Shown here one piece after another: positions 8,063-15,450 of a stretch of DNA of 41,639 bases. Each line of letters starts with the position of its first letter. The first letter of the stretch is position 1. The notes under the pieces were generated by a model that saw only the letters and a list, made by a program, of their open reading frames with translations, ran no database searches and was not told the origin of the DNA. The stretch comes from Aquitalea pelogenes (lineage in GTDB: Bacteria > Pseudomonadota > Gammaproteobacteria > Burkholderiales > Chromobacteriaceae), in contig NZ_LNQV01000037.1 in the NCBI RefSeq assembly GCF_001515305.1, forward strand, positions 1-41,639. The letters run 5' to 3'. The translations under genes and the position numbers were made by a program.

Positions 8063-8797
8063 ATGGAAAACCGATGGAGTGCACTCAAGCCGGAAGGCGA
8101 GTCCACCACGCCGCTGTATTTGCAGCTTGCCCGCAAACTGGCCGAAGCCATCAATGCCGGCTGGTGGCAGGCAGACGAAGCCCTGCCATCCGAACGCACC
8201 TTTTCCGAGGAGCTGGGTATATCGCGGGTGACGGCACGCAAGGCGATGGATGTGTTGCTGGAGCAGGGGCTGATCCGGCGCCGGCATGGTTCCGGCACTT
8301 TCATCACACCAAGACTGGAACAGCCCTTGTCACGGCTGGTGGGTTTTACCGAGCAATTGCGCCAGCGCGGCTTCGAACCTTCCTCGGTATGGCTGGAGCG
8401 CGGCATTCATCCGCCCAGCAATGACGAGGTGATCAAGCTGGGCTTGTCCCCTACCTCGCAGGTGGCGCGGCTCAAGCGCCAGCGCCTGGCAGACGGGGTA
8501 GTGATGGCGATAGAGATGACCACATTGCCAGTAGCCGTTTTGCCCGAGCCAAATAAAGTGGGCAACTCGCTGTATGCCTACCTGGACAGTGCCGGTCATG
8601 CCGTGGTGCGCGCCTTGCAGCATATCCGCGCAGTGAATGCCTCGGCCGAGATTGCAGCGCTGGCCGGCATCCGGCAGGGCGAGGCGATGTTGCTGATCAC
8701 CCGCATCGGCTTCAATGCCGATAACCAGGCGATAGAACTGACCGATACCTATTGCCGTAATGATTATTACGACTTTGTAGCTGAACTGAGACGATGA
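8063..8797 (+). CDS. nagR: GntR-family (HutC/NagR type) regulator of N-acetylglucosamine use
   Basis: This 244-residue protein has an N-terminal winged helix (TPLYLQLARKLAEAI, LPSERTFSEELGISRVTARK, GLIRRRHGSGTFI; residues about 12-80) and a C-terminal UTRA effector domain (SRLVGFTEQLRQRGFEPSS onward). HutC/NagR regulators bind phosphorylated amino sugars and release DNA. The frame stays open upstream, and an ATG at 7988 would add 25 residues. I prefer 8063 because it places the winged helix near the N-terminus as in relatives; neither start has a strong ribosome binding site. The stop overlaps nagA by 4 bases, so they are cotranscribed. It probably represses its own operon through the triple TGGTATT repeats. 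Confidence 0.88.
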   Translation: MENRWSALKPEGESTTPLYLQLARKLAEAINAGWWQADEALPSERTFSEELGISRVTARKAMDVLLEQGLIRRRHGSGTFITPRLEQPLSRLVGFTEQLRQRGFEPSSVWLERGIHPPSNDEVIKLGLSPTSQVARLKRQRLADGVVMAIEMTTLPVAVLPEPNKVGNSLYAYLDSAGHAVVRALQHIRAVNASAEIAALAGIRQGEAMLLITRIGFNADNQAIELTDTYCRNDYYDFVAELRR

Positions 8798-9915
8798 CGA
8801 CACGACATGTACTGCAGGGCCGCATCCTGACTGCCGATGGCTGGCGGGATGGCAGGCTGGAAACCGGGCCGGATGGCCGCATTGCCGCTGTGGACGGCAG
8901 CCTGCCGGGTAGTGGCACGGCGGCACGTTACATCCTGCCCGGCTTCATCGACCTGCATGTACATGGCGGAGGCGGGGTGGACATCATGGAGGGTGGCCAG
9001 GCGGCCGAATCGGTGGCACGGCTGCATGCCCGCCACGGCACCACCGCCATGCTGGCCACCACCATGACCGCCCCCATGGACGAGATAGAAAACGTACTGG
9101 CAGCACTGGGGCCGTCTTGCCGCCAGCGCGCCAGCGGCAGTGCCCGCCTGCTGGGCGTGCATCTGGAAGGCCCGTATATCAATCCCGGCAAGCTGGGCGC
9201 ACAGCCGGACGATGCCTGTCAGGCCGTGCTGTCGCAAATCGAAAAACTGGCTCAATTGGCCCCGATTGCGCTGCTGACACTGGCACCGGAAATTCCCGGC
9301 CACATGGACATCATCCGTGCTTTGAGCGACGCCGGCATCCGGGTGCAAATCGGCCACACCCTGGGCAGTTATGAGGATGGCGTACAGGCCTTGCAGCAAG
9401 GTGCCACCGGCTTTACCCATTTGTTCAATGCCATGACCGGCCTGCATCACCGCGAGCCGGGCATGGTGGGTGCGGCGCTGGCCCATGCGGAATACGCCGA
9501 GCTGATTCCTGACTTGCTGCATGTGCATCCCGGTGCCATCCGCACTGCCTTGCGCGCCATTCCGCGGCTGTACTGCGTGACCGACTCCACTGCCGCAGCC
9601 GGCATGCCGGATGGTGAATACAAGCTGGGCTCACATACCGTGCACAAATGCCTGGGCGGGGTGCGGCTGGCCGACGGCACGCTGGCCGGCAGCACGCTGA
9701 CCATGGATCAGGCCTTGCGCAATCTGGTGTCCATCGGCCTGCCGCTGGCCGAGGCCTCGCACCGGCTGTCGCTGTACCCGGCCGATTATCTGGGCCATGC
9801 CGACCGTGGCCGTTTGCAAACCGGGGCATGGGCCGATGTGCTGGTGCTGGATGCCGAGCTGAATTTGCTGGATGTCTATCTGGAAGGGGAACACCTTGTC
9901 GTCTCTGATGTATGA
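8794..9915 (+). CDS. nagA: N-acetylglucosamine-6-phosphate deacetylase
   Basis: This 373-residue amidohydrolase removes acetate from GlcNAc-6-P to give glucosamine-6-P. It shows the metal-binding DLHVHGGGGVDIMEG, HLEGPYINPGKLGA, the histidines in QIGHTLGSYEDGVQ and GFTHLFNAMTGLHHREPG, and the catalytic aspartate in CVTDSTAAAGMPDG. Length is normal. The ATGA overlap with nagR gives translational coupling, and the downstream deaminase gene overlaps its 3' end. The operon order regulator-deacetylase-deaminase-transporter matches a complete GlcNAc utilisation pathway. Confidence 0.96.
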   Translation: MTTRHVLQGRILTADGWRDGRLETGPDGRIAAVDGSLPGSGTAARYILPGFIDLHVHGGGGVDIMEGGQAAESVARLHARHGTTAMLATTMTAPMDEIENVLAALGPSCRQRASGSARLLGVHLEGPYINPGKLGAQPDDACQAVLSQIEKLAQLAPIALLTLAPEIPGHMDIIRALSDAGIRVQIGHTLGSYEDGVQALQQGATGFTHLFNAMTGLHHREPGMVGAALAHAEYAELIPDLLHVHPGAIRTALRAIPRLYCVTDSTAAAGMPDGEYKLGSHTVHKCLGGVRLADGTLAGSTLTMDQALRNLVSIGLPLAEASHRLSLYPADYLGHADRGRLQTGAWADVLVLDAELNLLDVYLEGEHLVVSDV

Positions 9916-10918
9916 AGAAGCACTGTCCGCTGCGGATGCCGTGGCCGCCCAACACATGTATGCGGACGAAGGCCTGGCGGTGCTGGGCCGCGAGCTGGCC
10001 ACCACCCCGCCCACGCTGGCACTGACGGTGGCGCGTGGCAGCTCGGACCATGCTGCCAGTTATTTTGCTTACCTGGCCATGCAGCGCCTGGGCGTGCCGG
10101 TGGTGTCCTTGCCCATGTCGCTGGTCACCCTGCACCACGCCCCGCTGGCGGTAAAGGGTCAGCTGGCAGTTGCCCTGTCCCAGTCCGGCCAGAGTCCGGA
10201 CCTGATCGACACCATGAGCCGCCTGGCCGCTGCCGGTGCGCGCACCGTCGCCCTGGTCAACAAGCATGAATCGCCGCTGGCGGCAGCTTGCGAATGGTCG
10301 TTGCCGCTGTGTGCCGGTGAAGAAAAGAGCGTGGCCGCCACCAAGAGCTATATCGCTTCGCTTTCCGCCGTAGCCCGTCTGGTAGCGCACTGGCAGGGCG
10401 ATGCCACGCTGCTGCAGGCACTGGACCAGCTACCCGCACAGTTACAACAAGCATGCCGTCAGGACTGGAGTGCAGCCCTTCCTGTTCTGGTCGGTGCCGA
10501 ACGCATCATGGTGGTGGGACGCGGACTGGGTTTTGCCGTGGCGCTGGAAGCGGCGCTCAAGTTCAAGGAAACCTGTGCCATCCAGGCTGAGGCTTTCTCC
10601 GGTGCAGAAATCAAGCATGGTCCGATGGCCCTGATCGACGAAGGTTATCCGCTGCTGGTGTTTGCGCCACGTGGCCCGGAACAGCAAGGCCTGATCGATC
10701 TGGCCGCGGAAATGCGCGGTCGTGGCGCACGAGTATTGCTTGCCGCACCAGACACGGTAGCCACTCGCGACCTGACGCTGAGCGTGGCCGATGATGAGGC
10801 GCTGGACCCCTTGCTGGCTATCCAGAGCTTCTACCTGATGGCGGCGCAACTGTCCGAAGCACGTGGGCTCAATCCTGACACCCCGCGTCATTTGTCCAAG
10901 GTCACCCGTACGCATTGA
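9896..10918 (+). CDS. SIS-domain glucosamine-6-phosphate deaminase (NagB-II type)
   Basis: This 340-residue protein has two sugar-isomerase (SIS) domains, like the isomerase half of GlmS, but lacks the glutaminase domain. Motifs include LTVARGSSDHAASYFAYLAM, VALSQSGQSPDLIDTMSRL, EKSVAATKSYIASLSA, the MVVGRGLGFAVALEAALKFK segment and AFSGAEIKHGPMALI. In nag operons such proteins deaminate glucosamine-6-P to fructose-6-P in place of classical NagB. Within the nagA 3' end, the TTG at 9896 sits 5-6 nt after GGAAGGGGA; the next ATG (9908) is 17 nt away from it and less well placed. Either start leaves the domains intact. Confidence 0.9.
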   Translation: MSSLMYEEALSAADAVAAQHMYADEGLAVLGRELATTPPTLALTVARGSSDHAASYFAYLAMQRLGVPVVSLPMSLVTLHHAPLAVKGQLAVALSQSGQSPDLIDTMSRLAAAGARTVALVNKHESPLAAACEWSLPLCAGEEKSVAATKSYIASLSAVARLVAHWQGDATLLQALDQLPAQLQQACRQDWSAALPVLVGAERIMVVGRGLGFAVALEAALKFKETCAIQAEAFSGAEIKHGPMALIDEGYPLLVFAPRGPEQQGLIDLAAEMRGRGARVLLAAPDTVATRDLTLSVADDEALDPLLAIQSFYLMAAQLSEARGLNPDTPRHLSKVTRTH

Positions 10919-10934
10919 GCACTGCCCTGAACCC

Positions 10935-11085
10935 GGCCACCACCAGGTGGCCCATTGCCAAACCGTTACGGCTTGTCGCCGTGCAAGGTGCCATCCGGGC
11001 CGTCAGGCGGCCCGGCGGCACCGGCATGGACTGAGCTGCAGGAGTCCCGCCACCCCATCGGCCACTCCTGACATGACAGGAGGTG
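10935..11085 (+). promoter_or_regulatory. Structured leader region before nagE with alternative hairpins
   Basis: This stretch between the deaminase gene and nagE has several strong inverted repeats: GGCCACC/GGTGGCC (10935-10952), a nested stem GGTGCC..CCGGGCC / GGCCCGG..GGCACC (about 10987-11022), and CAGGAGT (11039-11045) with ACTCCTG (11064-11070). CTCCTG (11065-11070) can instead pair with CAGGAG (11077-11082), which contains the core of an AGGAGGTG ribosome binding site. The two pairings exclude each other. No known riboswitch class is recognised. Confidence 0.45.
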
Positions 11086-11089
11086 TCCG

Positions 11090-11305
11090 ATGTTGTCCCG
11101 TCATCCCCGTGCAGGCCCGGCATTCATGGTGCCGCCCCCCATGTCTGCACATCGTCATTGGCCGATAACGGCCACCAGCCTGGTTTTTCCGCTTGTCCGA
11201 TGGGCCCCATGCGCCCCAAAAGCCAGGCATGGTCACGACCACACCCTATCCTGCGCGGCCAGCCGTGTTGGCGACTGCAGCGCAGACAAGACGAATGGCA
11301 ACTGA
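11090..11305 (+). CDS. Possible leader ORF before nagE
   Basis: A 71-codon frame starts with ATG at 11090, 5-6 nt after a near-perfect AGGAGGTG ribosome binding site, and stops 28 nt before the nagE start. The product is rich in Pro, His, Arg and Ala, has three cysteines, and resembles nothing I know. The strong translation signal is the only support; composition alone would not suggest a gene. If translated it could couple to or time nagE expression. Confidence 0.3.
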   Translation: MLSRHPRAGPAFMVPPPMSAHRHWPITATSLVFPLVRWAPCAPKARHGHDHTLSCAASRVGDCSADKTNGN

Positions 11306-11333
11306 CCATTCCACATCCAAAGGAGGCATTGAG

Positions 11334-13082
11334 GTGAGTACACAAAACAGATTTGCAGGCATTCAGCAGCTGGGCCGGGCCCTGATGCTGCCGATTGCGG
11401 TATTGCCGGTCGCCGGTTTGCTGTTGCGGCTGGGGCAGCCGGACCTGCTCAACATCAAGGTGATGGCGCAGGCCGGAGATGCCATCTTCGGCAATCTGGC
11501 GCTGATTTTCGCCATTGGCGTGGCGGTGGGCTTTGCCCGCGACAACAATGGCGCGGCGGGCCTCGCCGGTGCCATCGGCTATATGGTGCTGACGGCGGTA
11601 TTGAAGGTGATGCCGGATACCCTGCTGGCCTATGCGGTGTTCAAGCCGCTGGTGCATCTGGATGCAGAGGGCAAACCGTTTGCCATCAATATGGGTGTGC
11701 TGGCCGGGATATTGTCCGGCCTGATTGCCGGGGTGCTGTACAACCGTTACAAGGACATCAAGCTCCCCACCTATCTGGCCTTCTTTGGCGGACGTCGCTT
11801 TGTGCCGATTGCCACCGGTTTTGCCATGCTGCTGCTGGGTGTGGTGCTGGGCCTCGCTTGGCCGCCGGTGCAAAACGGCATTGATGCCGTCGGCAAATGG
11901 CTGATTGGCGTCGGCGAAATCGGGCTGTTCATTTATGGCGTGCTCAACCGCCTGCTCATCGTCACCGGGCTGCATCACATTCTCAATACCATGGTGTGGT
12001 TCCAGGTGGGCGATTACACCGATGCAGCAGGCAAGCTGGTGCATGGCGACCTGACCCGTTTCTTTGCCGGGGACAAAACCGCCGGCATGTTCATGAGCGG
12101 CTTTTTCCCGGTGATGATGTTCGGCCTGCCGGCGGCTTGCCTGGCGATGTACCGGGCGGCCAGGCCGGAGAACAAGGCCGCCGTGGGTGGGGTGCTGTTT
12201 TCCATGGCACTGACTGCCTTCCTGACCGGCGTGACCGAGCCGGTCGAGTTTGCCTTCATGTTCCTGGCGCCCATGCTGTATGCCATCCATGCAGTACTCA
12301 CCGGTATTGCCATGGCCCTGATGTATGCACTGGGCGTGCACCTGGGCTTTGGCTTCTCCGCCGGCCTGTTCGATTACCTGCTTAACTTCGGTATTGCCCA
12401 AAAGCCACTGCTGTTGCTGCCGGTGGGCCTGCTGTACTTCGTCATCTATTACGGCCTGTTCAGTTTCTTCATCCGCAAGTTCAACTTGCAAACCATGGGC
12501 CGCGAAGCGGTTGCACAGCTTGCCGTGGTGGCTGTGGAGGGCTCCTCCCGCGCCCATGGTTTCATCCTGGCCCTGGGCGGGGCGGCCAATCTGAAGTCGG
12601 TGGATGCCTGCACCACGCGCTTGCGCTTGCAAGTGGCCGAAAATGACAAGGTGGACGAAGCCGCACTCAAGGCATTGGGATCACGCGGCCTGATCAAACC
12701 GGCGGCCGGCAGTGTGCAAGTGGTACTGGGGCCGGAAGCAGATCTGATTTCTGATGAAATCCGCACCGCCCTGCAACAGGCTGACAGCAGCCCGGCAGCT
12801 CCGGCGGTAGTGGCTGGTCGTGTTTCAGGCGCACATCAGGCAGCCAGCACCAGCATGCAGCGTGAAGACTGGCTGCAAGCACTGGGCGGGCAGGCTAATG
12901 TGAAGCGTGTACAAGCGGTGGCTGGTGGCCGCCTGCGTATCGAGGTGACTGACAGCGCGCTGGTGGATATCGCCGCGTTGCAAGCCCTGGGTGCGCGGGG
13001 TGTTACCACCTTCTCCTCCAGCTTGCTGCATGTGCTGCTGGCGGAAGACCCTGCTCACTTTGCCAGTTTCCTTCAGGTGTAA
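11334..13082 (+). CDS. nagE: N-acetylglucosamine PTS transporter, EIIC-EIIB-EIIB' (NagE type)
   Basis: This 582-residue protein imports and phosphorylates GlcNAc. I chose the GTG at 11334 because AAAGGAGG stands 8 nt before it and the protein then opens VSTQNRFAGIQQLGRALMLP as in the family; the frame is open further upstream but without support. EIIC membrane segments run to about residue 385, including AGFVLGL-like helices and TGVTEPVEFAFMFLAP. An EIIB domain follows with phospho-acceptor Cys426 in DACTTRLRLQV. A linker leads to a second EIIB-like domain (about 509-582) in which the cysteine position reads VAGGRLRIEV, with no cysteine. No EIIA, HPr or EI gene is present in the window. Confidence 0.93.
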   Translation: MSTQNRFAGIQQLGRALMLPIAVLPVAGLLLRLGQPDLLNIKVMAQAGDAIFGNLALIFAIGVAVGFARDNNGAAGLAGAIGYMVLTAVLKVMPDTLLAYAVFKPLVHLDAEGKPFAINMGVLAGILSGLIAGVLYNRYKDIKLPTYLAFFGGRRFVPIATGFAMLLLGVVLGLAWPPVQNGIDAVGKWLIGVGEIGLFIYGVLNRLLIVTGLHHILNTMVWFQVGDYTDAAGKLVHGDLTRFFAGDKTAGMFMSGFFPVMMFGLPAACLAMYRAARPENKAAVGGVLFSMALTAFLTGVTEPVEFAFMFLAPMLYAIHAVLTGIAMALMYALGVHLGFGFSAGLFDYLLNFGIAQKPLLLLPVGLLYFVIYYGLFSFFIRKFNLQTMGREAVAQLAVVAVEGSSRAHGFILALGGAANLKSVDACTTRLRLQVAENDKVDEAALKALGSRGLIKPAAGSVQVVLGPEADLISDEIRTALQQADSSPAAPAVVAGRVSGAHQAASTSMQREDWLQALGGQANVKRVQAVAGGRLRIEVTDSALVDIAALQALGARGVTTFSSSLLHVLLAEDPAHFASFLQV

Positions 13083-13102
13083 AACCTGCATTGCACTACA
13101 TG

Positions 13103-13140
13103 GCGGTGAGCCTTGACTGGCAAGGATTTCACCGCTTTGT
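13103..13140 (+). terminator. Probable terminator after nagE
   Basis: GCGGTGA (13103-13109) pairs with TCACCGC (13129-13135), and CCTTG pairs with CAAGG inside it. A short TTTGTT follows. A second small dyad ACTAC-TTTT-GTAGT lies at 13154-13167 in the upstream region of gap. Confidence 0.55.
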
Positions 13141-13255
13141 TGGTAACCCGCACACTACTTTTGTAGTCACTTGCTTACAGCGCAAAAGGAGCAGAAATTG
13201 AATGGCGCAGGGCACGAGATGACCCTGCACCATTATCAAATTAGGAGGATGCATC

Positions 13256-14266
13256 ATGACGTTGAAAGTTGCCATTAATGGTTACGGTCGTATCGGCCGC
13301 ATGGTGGTCCGCGCCTGGCAGGAGCGTTTTGCTGACCGCGATATCGAAATCGTGGCCATCAATGACCTGGGCAAGCCGGAACTGCACGAACACCTCACCC
13401 GCTTTGACAGCGTGCATGGCCCCTTTGGTGGCACCATTGCGCTGGAAGGCGATGCCCTGGTGGTGAACGGCAAGCCGATCAAGCTGCTCTCCATCCGCAA
13501 CCCGGCAGAACTGCCGTGGAAAGAACTGGGCGTGGATGTGGTACTGGAATGTACCGGCATCTTCACCAAACGTGAAAAGGCTGCGCTGCACCTGGAAGCC
13601 GGTGCCAAGCGTGTGCTGATTTCCGCTCCGGCCAACGATGCCGACGCCACCGTGGTATTCGGCGTGAATGATGACGTGCTGACCAGCGCCATGACCGTGG
13701 TGTCCAATGCCTCTTGCACCACCAACTGCCTGGCCCCGCTGGTTGAGCCGCTGATCGATACCATCGGTATCGAACGTGGCCTGATGACCACCATCCATGC
13801 CTACACCAACGACCAGGTGCTGCTGGATACCGACCACTCCGACCTGCGTCGCGCCCGCTCCGCAGCTGTCTCCATGATTCCCACCAAGACCGGTGCCGCT
13901 GCAGCGGTGGGCCTGGTTCTGCCCAAGCTGCAAGGCAAGCTGGACGGCTTTGCCGTTCGTGTACCGGTCAGCAATGTATCGCTGGTTGACCTCACCTTCA
14001 CCGCCAGCCGTGACACTACGGTGGCCGAAGTGAATGAACTGATCTCCACTGCTGCCAAGGGCAAGCTGGCCGGTGTACTGGCCGTCAACACTCTGCCGCT
14101 GGTATCGCGAGACTTCCTGCACCACCCGGCTTCCAGCGTGTTTGACTCCACGCTGACCCGCGTGATTGCCGGTCGTGAAGTCAAGGTACTGTCCTGGTAC
14201 GACAACGAGTGGGGCTTTGCCAACCGCATGCTGGATACCTCGCTGGCCTGGGCTGCTGCCAAGTAA
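13256..14266 (+). CDS. gap: Glyceraldehyde-3-phosphate dehydrogenase, type I
   Basis: This 336-residue enzyme oxidises glyceraldehyde-3-P to 1,3-bisphosphoglycerate. The NAD-binding start reads [17 protein letters not shown] with the aspartate of AINDL favouring NAD over NADP. The catalytic Cys154 lies in [12 protein letters not shown], and the C-terminus has [21 protein letters not shown] stands 7 nt before the ATG. A GCAGGG/CCCTGC hairpin lies in the leader (about 13206-13227). It follows the nag genes on the same strand but is separated by a probable terminator, so linkage in one operon is unproven, although GlcNAc breakdown feeds glycolysis. Confidence 0.95.
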   Translation: MTLKVAINGYGRIGRMVVRAWQERFADRDIEIVAINDLGKPELHEHLTRFDSVHGPFGGTIALEGDALVVNGKPIKLLSIRNPAELPWKELGVDVVLECTGIFTKREKAALHLEAGAKRVLISAPANDADATVVFGVNDDVLTSAMTVVSNASCTTNCLAPLVEPLIDTIGIERGLMTTIHAYTNDQVLLDTDHSDLRRARSAAVSMIPTKTGAAAAVGLVLPKLQGKLDGFAVRVPVSNVSLVDLTFTASRDTTVAEVNELISTAAKGKLAGVLAVNTLPLVSRDFLHHPASSVFDSTLTRVIAGREVKVLSWYDNEWGFANRMLDTSLAWAAAK

Positions 14267-14292
14267 TCTGGCAAAAGCGATTTAGCCAATCC

Positions 14293-14325
14293 GTTCTCCC
14301 GGGCAGCGTCAGAACTGCCGGGGAG
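14293..14325 (+). other. Inverted repeat after gap
   Basis: TTCTCCCGGGCAG pairs with CTGCCGGGGAGAA with a single mismatch and a short loop. There is no T run, so it may protect the 3' end of the gap mRNA rather than terminate. Confidence 0.5.
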
Positions 14326-14421
14326 AAGCCGGTGCAGTAAACCCGGTTGTCATTGGTCAGAAGGTGGCAGCCTGGGTGTTTCGTTCGTAGATGTGCTTCT
14401 ATATGGTCTCTCCCAAGAGCT

Positions 14422-14456
14422 TGGCCGAAGAATCATTGATTCTTCGGCCATTTTTT
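14422..14456 (+). terminator. Strong intrinsic terminator downstream of gap
   Basis: TGGCCGAAGAAT (14422-14433) pairs perfectly with ATTCTTCGGCCA (14439-14450), followed by six T. It is the likely end of the gap transcript. The rest of the gap to 14555 shows nothing else. Confidence 0.92.
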
Positions 14457-14555
14457 GCCCATGGCCGGGCATCTGCGCTCGCGAGAGTCATCTCCGCCAT
14501 CCTGATGACAGGCTTGCCCCCACCGCGTCATGGCTGCGTCCGCTACCTGCCTTGT

Positions 14556-14999
14556 TCAGTCGTCCGCCAGTAGCTGTGGCATGCGTGGCGGAACCGGCAT
14601 GTCGATGATGATGGAGGTTTTGGTGTCGCCAAACTGCATCAACTGGGCAATCAGGGTTTGCAGGCTGGGCATGGTATCGACCGCCACTTTCATCATCAGG
14701 CCGCTGGTGCCGGTGATGGATGCACACTCCAGTACCTGGGGCATGCTGCGGATGCGATCAATCACCACGTAATACTCCAGATGCTTCACTGTCAGTTCAA
14801 TCATGCACAGGATGGGTAAGCCGACCTTGGCCGGGTCGATCTGCGCCCGGTAGCCGGTAATCACGCCCTGCCGCTCCAGTTTATCCACCCGGTCGGCAAT
14901 GGCGGGGGAGGACAGATTCACCCGGCGGGCCAGTTCGGCAAAGCTGATGCGGGCATTTTCGTGCAGGCTGCTCAGGATTTTTTTGTCGAATTTATCCAA
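14556..14999 (-). CDS. Lrp/AsnC-family transcriptional regulator
   Basis: This 147-residue protein has the N-terminal helix-turn-helix (MDKFDKKILSSLHENARISF, AELARRVNLSSPAIADRVDK, QGVITGYRAQIDPAKVGLP) and a C-terminal RAM ligand-binding domain (YYVVIDRIRSMPQVLECASI onward, GTSGLMMKVAVDTMPSLQTL). Such proteins form octamers that wrap DNA and sense amino acids. The gene is divergent from phoB. The AT-rich region just upstream holds a large dyad (15031-15088) that could be its own operator. The ligand and targets cannot be told from sequence. Confidence 0.93.
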   Translation of the reverse strand: MDKFDKKILSSLHENARISFAELARRVNLSSPAIADRVDKLERQGVITGYRAQIDPAKVGLPILCMIELTVKHLEYYVVIDRIRSMPQVLECASITGTSGLMMKVAVDTMPSLQTLIAQLMQFGDTKTSIIIDMPVPPRMPQLLADD

Positions 15000-15030
15000 G
15001 TTTGGATTCCAAGGTTTTTTGCTGCAAAAA

Positions 15031-15088
15031 AGCCATTTTACAAGGTTAAATCAGGAAATTTCCAATATTTCCACATTAAGAAATGGCT
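15031..15088. promoter_or_regulatory. Nested dyad between the Lrp-type gene and the candidate small RNA
   Basis: AGCCATTT (15031-15038) and AAATGGCT (15081-15088) are perfect inverted repeats, and the palindrome GGAAATTTCC (15054-15063) lies between them with its centre only 1 bp from theirs. The region is AT-rich, lies immediately upstream of the Lrp/AsnC gene, and overlaps the -35 of the promoter reading the other way. It is a plausible binding site of that regulator. Confidence 0.45.
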
Positions 15089-15104
15089 TCTTGCTCCGTA
15101 CAAT
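15076..15104 (+). promoter_or_regulatory. Sigma70-type promoter for the candidate small RNA
   Basis: TTAAGA (15076-15081), a 17-bp spacer, and TACAAT (15099-15104). Transcription would begin near 15111. The -10 is strong and the -35 matches four of six consensus positions. Confidence 0.5.
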
Positions 15105-15110
15105 GCCTGC

Positions 15111-15298
15111 CTTATCGGAGCTGTTGCGGCACTGTCCCGCCGTGATGGTTCTTGTCTGGATTCGTTGCTGATGGGTACATGTCCCTGTACCTGTTTGAAA
15201 CTGTCCTGGTGATCTCTTTGTCCCTGGTCTCAAGTCAGACAAACAAATTTTTGACGAAGGCCATTCCGGGTCTGCCATGCGGCAGGCCCGTTTTTTTT
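15111..15298 (+). ncRNA. Candidate structured small RNA, about 190 nt
   Basis: The 450-bp gap between the Lrp-type gene and phoB contains a promoter, folded sequence and a strong terminator, but no convincing reading frame. Hairpin 1 (15124-15145) shows ACTGTCCC in its loop. Hairpin 2 (15174-15191) has GGTACA/TGTACC with loop TGTCCC. TTGTCTG (15152-15158) pairs with CAGACAA (15236-15242) and encloses hairpin 2. TGTCC also occurs at 15202 and 15219. The 3' end is CGGGTCTGCC/GGCAGGCCCG and eight T. Repeated C-rich loops are typical of trans-acting RNAs that pair near ribosome binding sites. I do not recognise 6S, tmRNA, SRP or RNase P RNA. The 5' end is inferred. Confidence 0.5.
15267..15298 (+). 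terminator. Strong intrinsic terminator upstream of phoB
   Basis: CGGGTCTGCC (15267-15276) pairs with GGCAGGCCCG (15281-15290), one G-T pair, loop ATGC, then eight T. No protein gene ends nearby on this strand, so it must end some other transcript. Confidence 0.9.
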
Positions 15299-15385
15299 GT
15301 CGGTACGGCATGCGCTACGTGGCAAGATAGGGTGGTTGTGCACTGGATGACAGGATTTGCAGAAGTTTTGGCAACTATTTAAGAA

Positions 15386-15403
15386 ATGTCATATTTCTGT
15401 AAT
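15386..15403 (+). promoter_or_regulatory. Pho box upstream of phoB
   Basis: ATGTCATATTTCTGTAAT is close to the consensus of two CTGTCAT-type repeats 11 bp apart. It lies 48 bp before the phoB start, as expected for autoregulation of phoBR under phosphate limitation. Confidence 0.75.
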
Positions 15404-15450
15404 CGCTGCTTTTTATCCTTGCCATCATCAAACCGGGACTGGACCGATAC

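Noticed and set aside
11193-11333. Longer N-terminus for NagE
   Set aside because: The GTG at 11334 has AAAGGAGG in front and the protein then begins like the family.
13154-13167. ACTAC-TTTT-GTAGT as a HexR-like operator for gap
   Set aside because: It does not match the spacing or the outer bases of known HexR sites; left as a short inverted repeat.
15111-15298. Identity of the candidate RNA as 6S, tmRNA, SRP or RNase P RNA
   Set aside because: No tag frame, no GNAR-type SRP loop, no P4 core and no 6S central bubble were seen; length and loops fit none of them.
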